From positions 230,239 to 294,238 of the forward strand of contig VBIW01000037.1 of the NCBI GenBank assembly GCA_005880915.1: 64,000 nucleotides of DNA, read 5' to 3'. Below the pieces are notes generated by a model, which worked only from the letters and a program-made list of their open reading frames with translations, did not search any database and was not told the origin of the DNA. The number at the start of each line of letters is the position of its first letter. Position 1 is the stretch's first letter. Source of the DNA: Chloroflexota bacterium (lineage in GTDB: Bacteria > Chloroflexota > Dormibacteria > Dormibacterales > Dormibacteraceae). Shown here in pieces: positions 48,155 through 56,192 of the stretch. The position numbers were made by a program, and so were the translations under genes.

Positions 48155-48157
48155 GAT
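48152..48157 (+). promoter_or_regulatory. -10 element made from a stop codon (TAGGAT)
   Basis: TAG is the stop of the radical SAM gene; 7-nt spacer to ATG 48165. Confidence 0.6.
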
Positions 48158-48164
48158 TCGAGAG

Positions 48165-48461
48165 ATGCGCGGTCCAATCGATGTGCTGGCCGGCAGGGTC
48201 GGCGGCCTCAAGAAGATGGAGATCGCGCGCCGCACCGTCCCGTGCTACAAGCACGTGATCGAGAAAGACGGCGAGACGCTGGCGGTGTGCCTGCTCGTCG
48301 ATTCCGGCAAGCTCTATCGCTTTCCGTATGAGACCGCCAAAGGGATACGCGGCCTCGGGATCAAAGCTCGCTATCTCCGCGGCGAGATGGAGCACCTCCG
48401 CCTGCGCGAGTTCCAGCCGGGGCTTTGCCGGTATGTCGAAAGAGCAGACCAAGCCGTCTGA
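48165..48461 (+). CDS. 98-aa protein of unknown function
   Basis: Small basic soluble protein that I do not recognise. Mixed alpha/beta pattern with CYKHVIEKDGETLAVCLLVDS in the middle and a helical C-terminal half rich in Arg/Leu. Three Cys (CYKH, VCLL, LCRY). ATG 48165 has a leaderless promoter. It overlaps the coiled-coil gene by 29 bp. Confidence 0.6.
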   Translation: MRGPIDVLAGRVGGLKKMEIARRTVPCYKHVIEKDGETLAVCLLVDSGKLYRFPYETAKGIRGLGIKARYLRGEMEHLRLREFQPGLCRYVERADQAV

Positions 48462-48720
48462 GTCGCTGGTCCAGGAGCTGCTCAACGAGCGCCGCTCGCT
48501 GAAGGTCTCGGTCGAGCGCCTCAAGCTAGAGCTCGCCGAGGCGCAGTCGAGCTCGGGAGGGCCGGACCCGCAGATGGGCGAGCTTCGCGAAGAGATCGAG
48601 CGCCTTCGCTACCAGCTGGCGTCCGCGCGTGCAGAGGCGAACCAGCTGCGCGACGAACGCGACGCGCTGCGCACGGGCATCGAAAAGGCGATACAGCAGA
48701 TGTCCGCGGACGAGGGATAA
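48433..48720 (+). CDS. 95-aa coiled-coil protein
   Basis: Short protein with heptad-type Leu spacing over most of its length (LLNERRSLKVSVERLKLELAE, then MGELREEIERLRYQLASARA and EANQLRDERDAL), so a dimeric coiled coil is likely. ATG 48433 lies within the previous gene in another frame. No known domain; a structural or partner-binding role is inference. Confidence 0.7.
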   Translation: MSKEQTKPSESLVQELLNERRSLKVSVERLKLELAEAQSSSGGPDPQMGELREEIERLRYQLASARAEANQLRDERDALRTGIEKAIQQMSADEG

Positions 48721-48751
48721 AAGAAAAGGCCCCGCCTCGCGGCAGGGCCTT
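48717..48751 (-). terminator. Intrinsic terminator of the DUF4870-like gene
   Basis: On the minus strand AAGGCCC...GGGCCTT forms a 7-bp stem with a further GCC/GGC inside (48751-48726), followed by TTTTCTTTTA. The plus-strand side lacks a U-tract, so it mainly stops minus-strand transcription. It is the only convincing intrinsic terminator I found. Confidence 0.85.
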
Positions 48752-48765
48752 CGGAAGTTCCAGGC

Positions 48766-49158
48766 CTACTTGACGGCGTTCGCGAGTCCGTCTGTCAGCT
48801 GGTTGGTGAACTGGCCGATGCCCGGCGCGGCAATGTGCCCGCCGTGGTAGTTGAATGCGCCGACCAGAAAGATGACCCAGTAGACGAAGCCGACCAGGTA
48901 GATGAGGCCGCCGAGCGGCAGCAAGACGATGCTGACGATCGACGCGATCAACCACAGGCCGCCGAGGACGACCACAGACTGGGCTGCGTTCCACTTCACG
49001 TCCGGGTCGTTCTTGCCGACAAATAGAAAGATGATTCCTGTAACCCACCAGAGAAGGTAGGCGAGGATGACGTTGGTCTTGCTGCTGCTGGCCGCGGTCC
49101 CTGGCTGACCTCCCATCGGCGCCGGTTGGCTGGGGGGCGGTGGGGGCATCTGCGACAT
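48766..49158 (-). CDS. DUF4870-like small membrane protein
   Basis: 130 aa. A Pro-rich start (MSQMPPPPPSQPAPMGG) is followed by three hydrophobic segments with WWVTGIIFLFVGKNDPDVKWNAAQS-type features of DUF4870/TM2-like proteins, and a polar end. AGGAGG lies about 9 nt before ATG 49158, so this gene uses a normal leader. Function unknown. Confidence 0.82.
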   Translation of the reverse strand: MSQMPPPPPSQPAPMGGQPGTAASSSKTNVILAYLLWWVTGIIFLFVGKNDPDVKWNAAQSVVVLGGLWLIASIVSIVLLPLGGLIYLVGFVYWVIFLVGAFNYHGGHIAAPGIGQFTNQLTDGLANAVK

Positions 49159-49274
49159 AAATCAATCTCCTCCTGTTGGCTGGCTGGTGCGGGGCAGATT
49201 ATCGGTGGATTGCCCCGAAAACGCCATAGCTCAGGTGAGTTCGGATCGTGATCGTAGCCGCGAACGTACTCTGC

Positions 49275-49280
49275 TAGGCT
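49275..49280 (+). promoter_or_regulatory. -10 element of the kinase gene (TAGGCT)
   Basis: TAGGCT, 9-nt spacer, ATG 49290. Confidence 0.55.
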
Positions 49281-49289
49281 CGCCACGAG

Positions 49290-50579
49290 ATGACGGATTC
49301 TGGTCAGCCGCCCAACACTCCGGTTCCAGATTGGGCGCCGACACCTGACCCGGGCGATCTACAAGCTCCAGCGACACCGAGCACCTCGCCGCCATTCGCA
49401 GCCGATGTGGCCGCGACAATGCGCCTGATCCCGGTTCCACCGCCAACGACGCCTCCGCCGCCGGTCGCCGCGATCCCCACCCCGCCCCAGGTACCGGGCG
49501 AGCGCTACATCGGCAAGTACCGCGTGAAGGCTGAGCTGGGCCGGGGAGGCATGGGCGCCGTCTACCTGGCAGAGCAGCCGGGGCTCGGTCGCGAGGTGGC
49601 GATCAAGGAGCTCATCCAGTCGGCGGATCCAGTCGCCCTGAAGCGCTTCCTCCAGGAGGCTCAGGTCATGGCGCGGACCAGCCACCCCAACCTCGTCCAG
49701 GTCCATGACATGGAGCTCATGGGCGACATCAACTACCTCGTCCTCGAGTTCGTCCGTGGCCGCTCGTTGCGTGACTGGATGAACCACGGGCCGATCTCGC
49801 CGCCCCAGGTCTTCGCGGTCATGCACGGAGTCCTGCAGGCTCTCGATTACGCCCACCGGCACGCGATCGTGCATCGCGACATGAAGCCCGAGAACGTGCT
49901 GATCTCCGAAGAGGGCCTGGTCAAGGTGGCCGACTTCGGTATCGCGCGCCTGACGGACGACACTGCAGTCGGCGGAACCGCCACCAAGACTGGCACCACG
50001 GTCGGCACGCCGCAGTACATGTCGCCAGAGCAGGTGGCGTCGAGCAAGGTCGACGGTCGAAGCGACCTTTACTCGGCCGGGATCATGCTTTACGAGCTGG
50101 TGGCCGGGGAGCCTCCTTTCACCGCGACCGAAGCCGACGGCCCTTTCACGCTCATGGCCAAGCACGTCCAGGCTCCACCCAAGCCTCCGTCAGTCTTCCG
50201 GCCGGGCCTGAACCCGGAGCTTGAGCATCTGATCCTCAAGTCCCTATCCAAGCGGCCGGACGATCGATTCCAGACGGGCAAAGCCTTCGACGAAGCGCTC
50301 TCGCGCGTGGCGGACCAGATGAGCCCGGGTTGGCAGCGCAGCCTCGAGCCTGGAGCCGACCTGTCGCAGATGGTGCCTCGCGCCATGCCTGGCGTCATGC
50401 CGTCGACGCCAATCGGCATGGCCATCGCCCAACCCGGAACGGCGGCGACGCCGCCCCACGTCATCTACAACCCGGCCCCGCCTGTCAAGCCCGCAGCCAG
50501 GCAAGCGATGAGCTGCCTGAGCGTCGTCGGCCTCTTCGTCGTGGCGATCACCAGCCTTGGACTGCTGCTGATTCGTTAG
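49290..50579 (+). CDS. PknB-like Ser/Thr protein kinase, tail-anchored
   Basis: 429 aa. A 70-residue Pro/Thr-rich N-terminus precedes the kinase domain (about 75-335): LGRGGMGAVYLAEQ, VAIKEL, HRDMKPENVL, DFGIARL, and GTPQYMSPEQ. All catalytic residues are present. A linker leads to one C-terminal helix (about 407-427, SVVGLFVVAITSLGLLLI) with no outer domain, so it has no PASTA-type sensor. Targets are unknown. Confidence 0.93.
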   Translation: MTDSGQPPNTPVPDWAPTPDPGDLQAPATPSTSPPFAADVAATMRLIPVPPPTTPPPPVAAIPTPPQVPGERYIGKYRVKAELGRGGMGAVYLAEQPGLGREVAIKELIQSADPVALKRFLQEAQVMARTSHPNLVQVHDMELMGDINYLVLEFVRGRSLRDWMNHGPISPPQVFAVMHGVLQALDYAHRHAIVHRDMKPENVLISEEGLVKVADFGIARLTDDTAVGGTATKTGTTVGTPQYMSPEQVASSKVDGRSDLYSAGIMLYELVAGEPPFTATEADGPFTLMAKHVQAPPKPPSVFRPGLNPELEHLILKSLSKRPDDRFQTGKAFDEALSRVADQMSPGWQRSLEPGADLSQMVPRAMPGVMPSTPIGMAIAQPGTAATPPHVIYNPAPPVKPAARQAMSCLSVVGLFVVAITSLGLLLIR

Positions 50580-52741
50580 TTCGGCGACTGGGCTCGGCGC
50601 GCGAGCTCTGCGCGGGCTTCCTCGCCGACCAGGATGTCGCTCGATGCCGACTCGCCGGCCGCAATCACCGTCTGCTGCGTGTACTGAGCGGTGTAGGCGT
50701 GATGCGACTGGGTCGCCAACTCTGTGGGGAACTGCACCCAGGGGGCCTCGGGCGTCTCGCGGATCGCGGTCAATTGGTAGATCCGGAAGGTTTCGGCCGA
50801 CTTGCCCTTCAGCTGGACTCCCGGCACAAGGTCCACCGCGACGTAGTCCTTGCACATCTCGTAGGTCTCCTGGCCGATCAAGACTTGGAACGCCGGAGCG
50901 TGGGCGCAAAAGCGCGCCGCCGTGTTTACCGTGTCACCGAGAGCCGTGTACTGGAGCCGGCTGCGCGAACCCATGTTGCCGACGACGGCCGGGCCTGAGT
51001 TGATGCCGATGCCCCATCGAATCGGGGGCAGGCCCTTCGCGAGAAGCTTCTGCTGCAGCTCGGGAGCATGGTTGACGAGGTCGTAGGCGCAGCGCACCGC
51101 GAGCAGGGCGTGGTTTCCCTGCAGGCGGGGCGCGTTCCAGAAAGCCATGATCTCGTCGCCCACGTACTTGTCGACGGTTCCGTCCCAGGTGAAGATGGTC
51201 CCGCTCAGCTGGTCGAGATACAGCTGCACGAGCTCGGTCACGTCGCGAGCGGCCATGGATTCCGACATCGAGGTGAAGCCGCGGATGTCGACGAACATCA
51301 GCGTGATGTCGCGCCGCTCGCCGCCGCGCAGGATGTCTTCAACGCCGCCTTTTGTCCTGGCCAGCTCGGCCACGATCTCGGGCTTCAGATACTGGCCGAA
51401 CAGCGCCGTGACCTTGCGCCTTTCGCGGTCTTCGTAGAGAAACCGATACGCGGTTACGCCGGTGTACGTCATGGCGATGGCGAGCCAGGTGTGGAAGAGG
51501 TCGGGAACCCAGCCGTTGAAGACCGAGAGCGCGGACATGCCGACTGTGAATAGAACCAGGGCGCCGACAGTGCCCACAAACCCCCACAGCACCGTCACCC
51601 GTGAGACGCCGACGGCTGTTGCCAGCGCCAGCAGCAGCATGATCCCGACGAGCACGGCCGGCGCCTCGGGGACGGGGAAGCTTGGCTGCAGGGGGAGAAA
51701 CATGTTCAGGACATTGGCATGCAGCTCGACTCCAGGCATGGGTATGCCGTTTCCACCCGGCGTCAAAAACTCGTCATGCACGCCGGTGAGGCCGTACGCG
51801 CCGATCAGGACGACTTTGTCCTTCACGCTGGCGGAGGGGAACGTACCGTCGTAAACATCGCCGAACGAGAGGTACTGATGCGCCTTCTGGAACCCGCCCG
51901 GCCCGACGATGTATTTGATCAGCGCGGCGCCCGTTGCGTCGACCTGGAGAGGCTGCGCCCATGCAGTACCGAAGTTCGCCTGGCTCCCCGCCTCGATCAG
52001 GTTGACGCTCGCCCAATCAGATCCCAGCTGCTGAATCCGGCTCGCCGTAAACCCGATCGAGTTGAGCATCGACGTGGTGCATGTGCCGGCGCTGTAGCAA
52101 GCCGGCTGCACGAACATCGGGATCCTTCGTACGACCCCGTCTGAGTCGGTGACGATGTCCGTGGAGGCGAGGACCACGTTCTTGTCAGAGTTCTGGCAGG
52201 GCACGCTCGGATTCGTGTTGACGTCGGAGCACCAGAACTCTTTGAGGGGGATCTGGTCGAGACCCGACGGCCTTGTCTTGGCCGATGCCTGCTTGAAGAA
52301 CCCGTTGTCCGCGATGTTCTGCTCGGCCGGGTAGGAGAGGATGACCGGCACCTTGCTCTGGCGCAGGGTCGCGGCCAGGTCGCCATCAGTGATGGGGTCG
52401 CGCGGATCGGGCAAGCTGACGTCCAGCCCGACCACCGCGGCGCCGGCGGCCTGCAGATTACGGAGTGCCAGCGCGTACTTGTCGCGAGATATCGGGAACT
52501 GGCCGACTTTGCCGATGCTGGCGTCGTCGATCCCGACGATGACGATGTTCGAGCTAGGGGTGGATTCGCTGAACAACCGGTCTTCCGGATGGACCGCGAG
52601 GTTGACCTGGCAAGTGTCCATCCGCGCGTCGCAAGCCACCTGCTGCGTATAGAGGACGTACATCAGGACGGTGAGGACGAGCGCCATCAAGACCGCCACG
52701 GCGGTCCGGTAGGTGTACCAGTAGCGAATGCGGCGGCCCAA
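50576..52741 (-). CDS. CHASE2-type adenylate cyclase
   Basis: 721-aa class III nucleotide cyclase. After a first helix (about 15-38) a large extracytoplasmic CHASE2 domain (about 50-345) ends in three helices, then a cyclase domain (about 465-640) with LMFVDIRGFTSMSE (metal Asp), DKYVGDEIMAFWNAP and YTALGDTVNTAARF. TTG 52741 (MGRRIRYWY) is 22 bp from the divergent DUF72 start; ATG 52756 is in frame. The sensed signal is unknown. Confidence 0.9.
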   Translation of the reverse strand: MGRRIRYWYTYRTAVAVLMALVLTVLMYVLYTQQVACDARMDTCQVNLAVHPEDRLFSESTPSSNIVIVGIDDASIGKVGQFPISRDKYALALRNLQAAGAAVVGLDVSLPDPRDPITDGDLAATLRQSKVPVILSYPAEQNIADNGFFKQASAKTRPSGLDQIPLKEFWCSDVNTNPSVPCQNSDKNVVLASTDIVTDSDGVVRRIPMFVQPACYSAGTCTTSMLNSIGFTASRIQQLGSDWASVNLIEAGSQANFGTAWAQPLQVDATGAALIKYIVGPGGFQKAHQYLSFGDVYDGTFPSASVKDKVVLIGAYGLTGVHDEFLTPGGNGIPMPGVELHANVLNMFLPLQPSFPVPEAPAVLVGIMLLLALATAVGVSRVTVLWGFVGTVGALVLFTVGMSALSVFNGWVPDLFHTWLAIAMTYTGVTAYRFLYEDRERRKVTALFGQYLKPEIVAELARTKGGVEDILRGGERRDITLMFVDIRGFTSMSESMAARDVTELVQLYLDQLSGTIFTWDGTVDKYVGDEIMAFWNAPRLQGNHALLAVRCAYDLVNHAPELQQKLLAKGLPPIRWGIGINSGPAVVGNMGSRSRLQYTALGDTVNTAARFCAHAPAFQVLIGQETYEMCKDYVAVDLVPGVQLKGKSAETFRIYQLTAIRETPEAPWVQFPTELATQSHHAYTAQYTQQTVIAAGESASSDILVGEEARAELARRAQSPN

Positions 52742-52750
52742 CTGGGGCCG

Positions 52751-52757
52751 GATCATA
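52751..52757. promoter_or_regulatory. Overlapping divergent -10 (GATCATA)
   Basis: Minus TATGAT ends 10 nt before TTG 52741; plus GATCAT ends 6 nt before GTG 52763. Starts are 22 bp apart. Confidence 0.55.
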
Positions 52758-52762
52758 TCTCC

Positions 52763-53668
52763 GTGGCAGTCCTTTGCGGCATCGCCGGATGGGCCGACAA
52801 ATCGCTGATCGATTCCAAGCTCTTCTATCCGCTGTCGGTGAAGAGCTCCATCGACCGGCTCCGCTTCTACACGACCCAATTCCCGCTGGTGGAGGTTGAC
52901 TCCACGTACTACGGAATCCCAAAGCCGGAGACCGTCGAAAGCTGGGCGGCCCAGACGCCGGCCGGCTTCACCTTCGACGTGAAGTCCTTCTCATTGTTCA
53001 CCAACCACCCGACCCGGCCGCTCTCATTGCCGCCTGACATCAGGGGGGACCTACCGGCCAATCTGCGCGATAAGAGGATCCTCTACGCGGAGCACCTCCC
53101 GGAGGACGTCGTCGACGAGTGTTGGGAGCGGTTTCGAGGCGCTCTGGAGCCGCTTAGAGCCGCCGGCAAGCTGGCCGCGGTCTTCTTTCAGTTCCCGCCG
53201 TGGTTCCTGCCGTCGTCGCGTTCCCTAGCTTACGTCGAGCAGTGTCAGGAGCGCATGTTCGGCTTCCAGATCGCCGTCGAGTTCCGCAAGCCGGAGTGGC
53301 TTGACGACAGGCATCGCGACGGGACGCTCGCCTTCCTCCGAACGCGAGACATTCCTTATGTCGCCGTCGACGTGCCGGAAGGCCATGCCACGAGCATGCC
53401 GTCCGTTTTCCACGTGACCTCACCGAAGCTGGCGGTCGTCCGGTCCCACGGCCGCAACCACGAGACCTGGGACCTTCGAGGCGTGCCACCCAATGTCCGC
53501 TTTCGCTACGACTACAACGAGGAGGAGCTTGGCCAATGGGTGCCGCGGATCAAGGAGATGGAGCGGTCGGCAGGCCGCGTCCACGCGCTGATGAACAACA
53601 ATTATTCGAACTACTCGGTCAAGAACGCGCAGCAGCTCGAGCGCATGCTCGAGGCCTGGCAGAAGTAG
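52763..53668 (+). CDS. DUF72-family protein
   Basis: 301-aa TIM-barrel-like protein of the YecE/DUF72 family: LCGIAGWADKSLIDSKLFYP, QFPLVEVDSTYYGIP, FAFDVKSF-like FTFDVKSFSLFTNH, and AVEFRKPEWLDD. The C-terminus has ALMNNNYSNYSVKNAQQL. The biochemical role is unknown. GTG 52763 is the only sensible start. It abuts the convergent SDR gene without a gap. Confidence 0.9.
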   Translation: MAVLCGIAGWADKSLIDSKLFYPLSVKSSIDRLRFYTTQFPLVEVDSTYYGIPKPETVESWAAQTPAGFTFDVKSFSLFTNHPTRPLSLPPDIRGDLPANLRDKRILYAEHLPEDVVDECWERFRGALEPLRAAGKLAAVFFQFPPWFLPSSRSLAYVEQCQERMFGFQIAVEFRKPEWLDDRHRDGTLAFLRTRDIPYVAVDVPEGHATSMPSVFHVTSPKLAVVRSHGRNHETWDLRGVPPNVRFRYDYNEEELGQWVPRIKEMERSAGRVHALMNNNYSNYSVKNAQQLERMLEAWQK

Positions 53669-54445
53669 TCACTCGCGAAGGCTGCGCCGCCTGACCTCGC
53701 CGATCGCGTGGTCCATCAGTCCGCCGAAGACCGGCTCGGCGAAGTGCGCGACGCGGATTGGAGCGACCATGGCATCGCGGCGCGGAAAGCGAGCCGTCCG
53801 GACGATCAAGTTGGCCACCCACGCCGCCGGGTGCTGAGGCCCCACCACCCCGCCCATCCCTTCGAAGAACTCTGTCCCGCTCGTCACGTACGGGTACACG
53901 ACGCAAACCTTCACGCCGCTGCCCGACAGCTCGCCGCGAAGCGCGTGGGAAAAGCCGACGACCGCGTGCTTCGTCGCCGCGTAGACGGCTGAATACGGCG
54001 TCGCCCGGAAACCCGCGATAGAAGCGACGTTGATGATCACGCCGCGCCGGCGCTCCAGCATCCACGGCAGAGCTGCCTGTGTGGTGGTCACGATCCCCTT
54101 GAAGTTGGTCGCGACGAGCTCGTCGACCTTTTCTTCGGGCATCTGCTGCGCCCGACCCATCCAGCCGACACCGGCGTTGTTGACGAGGACGTCGAGCCGC
54201 TCGAAGTCACGCAGAGTCGCCGCGATGAAAGCGCGGGCTTGCGCCCGCTGGCCGACGTCGAGCAGCCGGACGTTCGCCTCGGGCGACCCGGCCTGGCGGC
54301 ACCTCTGGGCGACCGAGTTGAGCTTTTCGAGGCGCCGGGCGCCGAGCTCGAGCCGCGCCCCGTGGCGCGCGAACGCCAGCGCGGTCGCTTCGCCGATGCC
54401 GCTCGACGCGCCCGTGATGGCGACAACCGCTCCCTTCAGCCGCAC
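53669..54445 (-). CDS. SDR-family oxidoreductase
   Basis: 258-aa short-chain dehydrogenase. GASSGIG (12-18), NNAGVGW near 92, catalytic Ser in INVASIAGF and Y-x3-K in YAATKHAVVG. The late motif with TARFPRRDAMVAPIRVAHF resembles DltE/ketoreductase-like members. The substrate is unknown. GTG 54445 is 22 bp from the divergent dehydrogenase start. Confidence 0.88.
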   Translation of the reverse strand: MRLKGAVVAITGASSGIGEATALAFARHGARLELGARRLEKLNSVAQRCRQAGSPEANVRLLDVGQRAQARAFIAATLRDFERLDVLVNNAGVGWMGRAQQMPEEKVDELVATNFKGIVTTTQAALPWMLERRRGVIINVASIAGFRATPYSAVYAATKHAVVGFSHALRGELSGSGVKVCVVYPYVTSGTEFFEGMGGVVGPQHPAAWVANLIVRTARFPRRDAMVAPIRVAHFAEPVFGGLMDHAIGEVRRRSLRE

Positions 54446-54450
54446 CGACC

Positions 54451-54457
54451 TATCATC
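54451..54457. promoter_or_regulatory. Overlapping divergent -10 (TATCATC)
   Basis: Plus TATCAT ends 10 nt before GTG 54467; minus GATGAT ends 6 nt before GTG 54445. Starts are 22 bp apart. Confidence 0.6.
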
Positions 54458-54466
54458 GCGTTCAGA

Positions 54467-55504
54467 GTGAGGGCGCTGACTTTTCAGGGTGAAGGCGACG
54501 TCAAGGTCATCGACGTGCCCAAGCCGAGCATCAGAAGCTCTGGCGACGCGCTGCTCAAGGTGACGTTGGGCGCCGTATGCGGCTCAGATCTGCACATCCT
54601 TCATGGACACACCCCGATGAATCCCGGTGCTGTCCTCGGCCATGAGTTCGTCGGCGTGGTGGAGGACGTGGGGAGCGAGGTCAAGCGCTTCAAGCCGGGC
54701 GATCACGTCGTCTCCAGCTTCTTCACCTCGTGCGGCCACTGCGCGCTTTGCCGCAAGGGCTGGTTCAACCAGTGCGTCGACAAGGGCACGTTCGGCCATG
54801 GCGAGTACTTCGGCGGGTTGGGAGGAGGTCAGGCTGAGTACGTCGTTGTGCCGAATGCCGACCACACGATGGAGACCATTCCGCCCGGCATGACCGACGA
54901 GCAGGCGATCTTCGTCGGCGACATCCTGGCCACGGGTTTCTTTGGCGCAGAGCGGGCGGAGATCAGGCCGGGCGACATGGTTGCCGTTGTCGGCGCCGGC
55001 CCTGTCGGCCTGATGGCGACGATGTGCGCACAGCTCTTCGGACCGTCCCGGACATTTGTGATCGACATGGTCGACTCGCGCCTCGAGGTCGCCCAGGAGC
55101 TGGGCGGCATCCCGATCAACACCAAGGAGGTCCATCCCGTCGAAGCGATCGAGAAGGCGACGGATGGCGTCGGGGCCGACTCGAGCATCGAGTGTGTCGG
55201 GCTGCTTCCCGCGGTGGACACCGCGATTCACTGCGTGCGCGGCGGCGGAACGGTCTCGATGGTCGGCGTGCCGAGCGCCGTGCTGGGCGATTTCCCCTAC
55301 ATGCGCATGTGGCTCAAGTCGCTGACGTTTCGGGCGGGCTGGTGCAACGTGCAGAAATACATGCGACCGCTGCTGGACCTCATTGCCGCCGGGAGGCTGC
55401 AGCCCGAGAAGATCATCAGCCACCGCATGAAGCTCGACCAGGCCGAAGAGGCCTACCGCATGTTCGACGCGCGCCAGGCCACGAAGATAGTTCTTACTCC
55501 GTAA
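54467..55504 (+). CDS. Zinc-dependent alcohol dehydrogenase
   Basis: 345-aa MDR enzyme. Catalytic zinc ligands Cys (AVCGSDLH) and His-Glu (GHEFVG); structural zinc loop CGHCALCRKGWFNQC (four Cys); NAD motif VVGAGPVGLMA. It resembles glutathione-independent formaldehyde or threonine-type dehydrogenases. The start GTG 54467 gives MRALTFQGEGDVKVIDVP. Repeat copy B begins right after its stop. Confidence 0.92.
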   Translation: MRALTFQGEGDVKVIDVPKPSIRSSGDALLKVTLGAVCGSDLHILHGHTPMNPGAVLGHEFVGVVEDVGSEVKRFKPGDHVVSSFFTSCGHCALCRKGWFNQCVDKGTFGHGEYFGGLGGGQAEYVVVPNADHTMETIPPGMTDEQAIFVGDILATGFFGAERAEIRPGDMVAVVGAGPVGLMATMCAQLFGPSRTFVIDMVDSRLEVAQELGGIPINTKEVHPVEAIEKATDGVGADSSIECVGLLPAVDTAIHCVRGGGTVSMVGVPSAVLGDFPYMRMWLKSLTFRAGWCNVQKYMRPLLDLIAAGRLQPEKIISHRMKLDQAEEAYRMFDARQATKIVLTP

Positions 55505-55614
55505 AGCGCGGGTGAGGCAGGCCTCCCCGCGAGACCCCCTCCGTGCAGTGCGGCGTCTGGCGTGTGTAGGAAGTGAACGCTGGGTGACGGCCGGAGTAAA
55601 TCCGGCCTGACGCT
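55505..55614 (+). repeat. Structured intergenic repeat, copy B
   Basis: Same order as copy A: GCGCGGG, first stem GGTGAGGC/GCCTCCCC, CGAGACCCCCTCC, GGAAGTG, CTGGGTGAC and the hairpin GGCCGGA-GTAAA-TCCGGCC. It follows the dehydrogenase stop directly, as copy A follows an acyltransferase stop. Confidence 0.7.
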
Positions 55615-55624
55615 CCACTCTGCT

Positions 55625-56131
55625 CTACGCCAACGAGTCGAGCGCCAGAAGGTAGCCCTTCGCGCGCTCGGTCAGCGGATAGCGCTTCTCCAGCTCGTGA
55701 AATTCGACGCCGTGGTCGCTGTGCACAAGATGTGCCAGCTCGTGCACCAGGAGGTAGTCGAGCACCCAGTCGGGCAGCGTGGCGGCGCGTCGCGCGATCC
55801 TGATATGCCCCTCGGTGAAGGTGCAGCTGCCCCACAGCCGGTCCATCTCAGCGAACCCGATGGACATCCACCGCAGCCGGCCACCGAAGTGACGCTCGTT
55901 GAGACTGCGGGCACGCCGGTCCAGACGCTCTTCTGAAGGTCGCGACCGCTCAGCTTTGCGCTGGAGCCGCCGGGTCATCACCTCCGCCCAGTGCTCGCGC
56001 TCCAGGTGCGGCATGCTCGCGGGGACGAGAAGCTCGAGGACGCCTGAGCGAAGCCGCGCCGCGACCGTACGGCGGCGCTTGCGAGAAGCGATGATGCGGA
56101 CCGGCGGACGGTGATCTGGGTTCGTTTCCAA
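55625..56131 (-). CDS. YgjP-like zinc metallopeptidase (DUF45)
   Basis: 168-aa M48-like metal-dependent hydrolase of the YgjP/WLM group. The zinc site HELAH (VHELAHLVHSDHG) is at about residues 122-126 with LWGSCTFTEGHIRI and LPDWVLDYLLVHE before it. The usual N-terminal strand with SRKRRRTVAARL is present. TTG 56131 has GGAG about 9 nt upstream; a longer frame to 56266 exists but adds low-quality sequence. Biological role unknown. Confidence 0.82.
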   Translation of the reverse strand: METNPDHRPPVRIIASRKRRRTVAARLRSGVLELLVPASMPHLEREHWAEVMTRRLQRKAERSRPSEERLDRRARSLNERHFGGRLRWMSIGFAEMDRLWGSCTFTEGHIRIARRAATLPDWVLDYLLVHELAHLVHSDHGVEFHELEKRYPLTERAKGYLLALDSLA

Positions 56132-56192
56132 GACGCAGTGCTCCGTTGTGTGGTGCGGGTTGGGGGAATTGTAGGATTGCCGCGCAAAAGAC

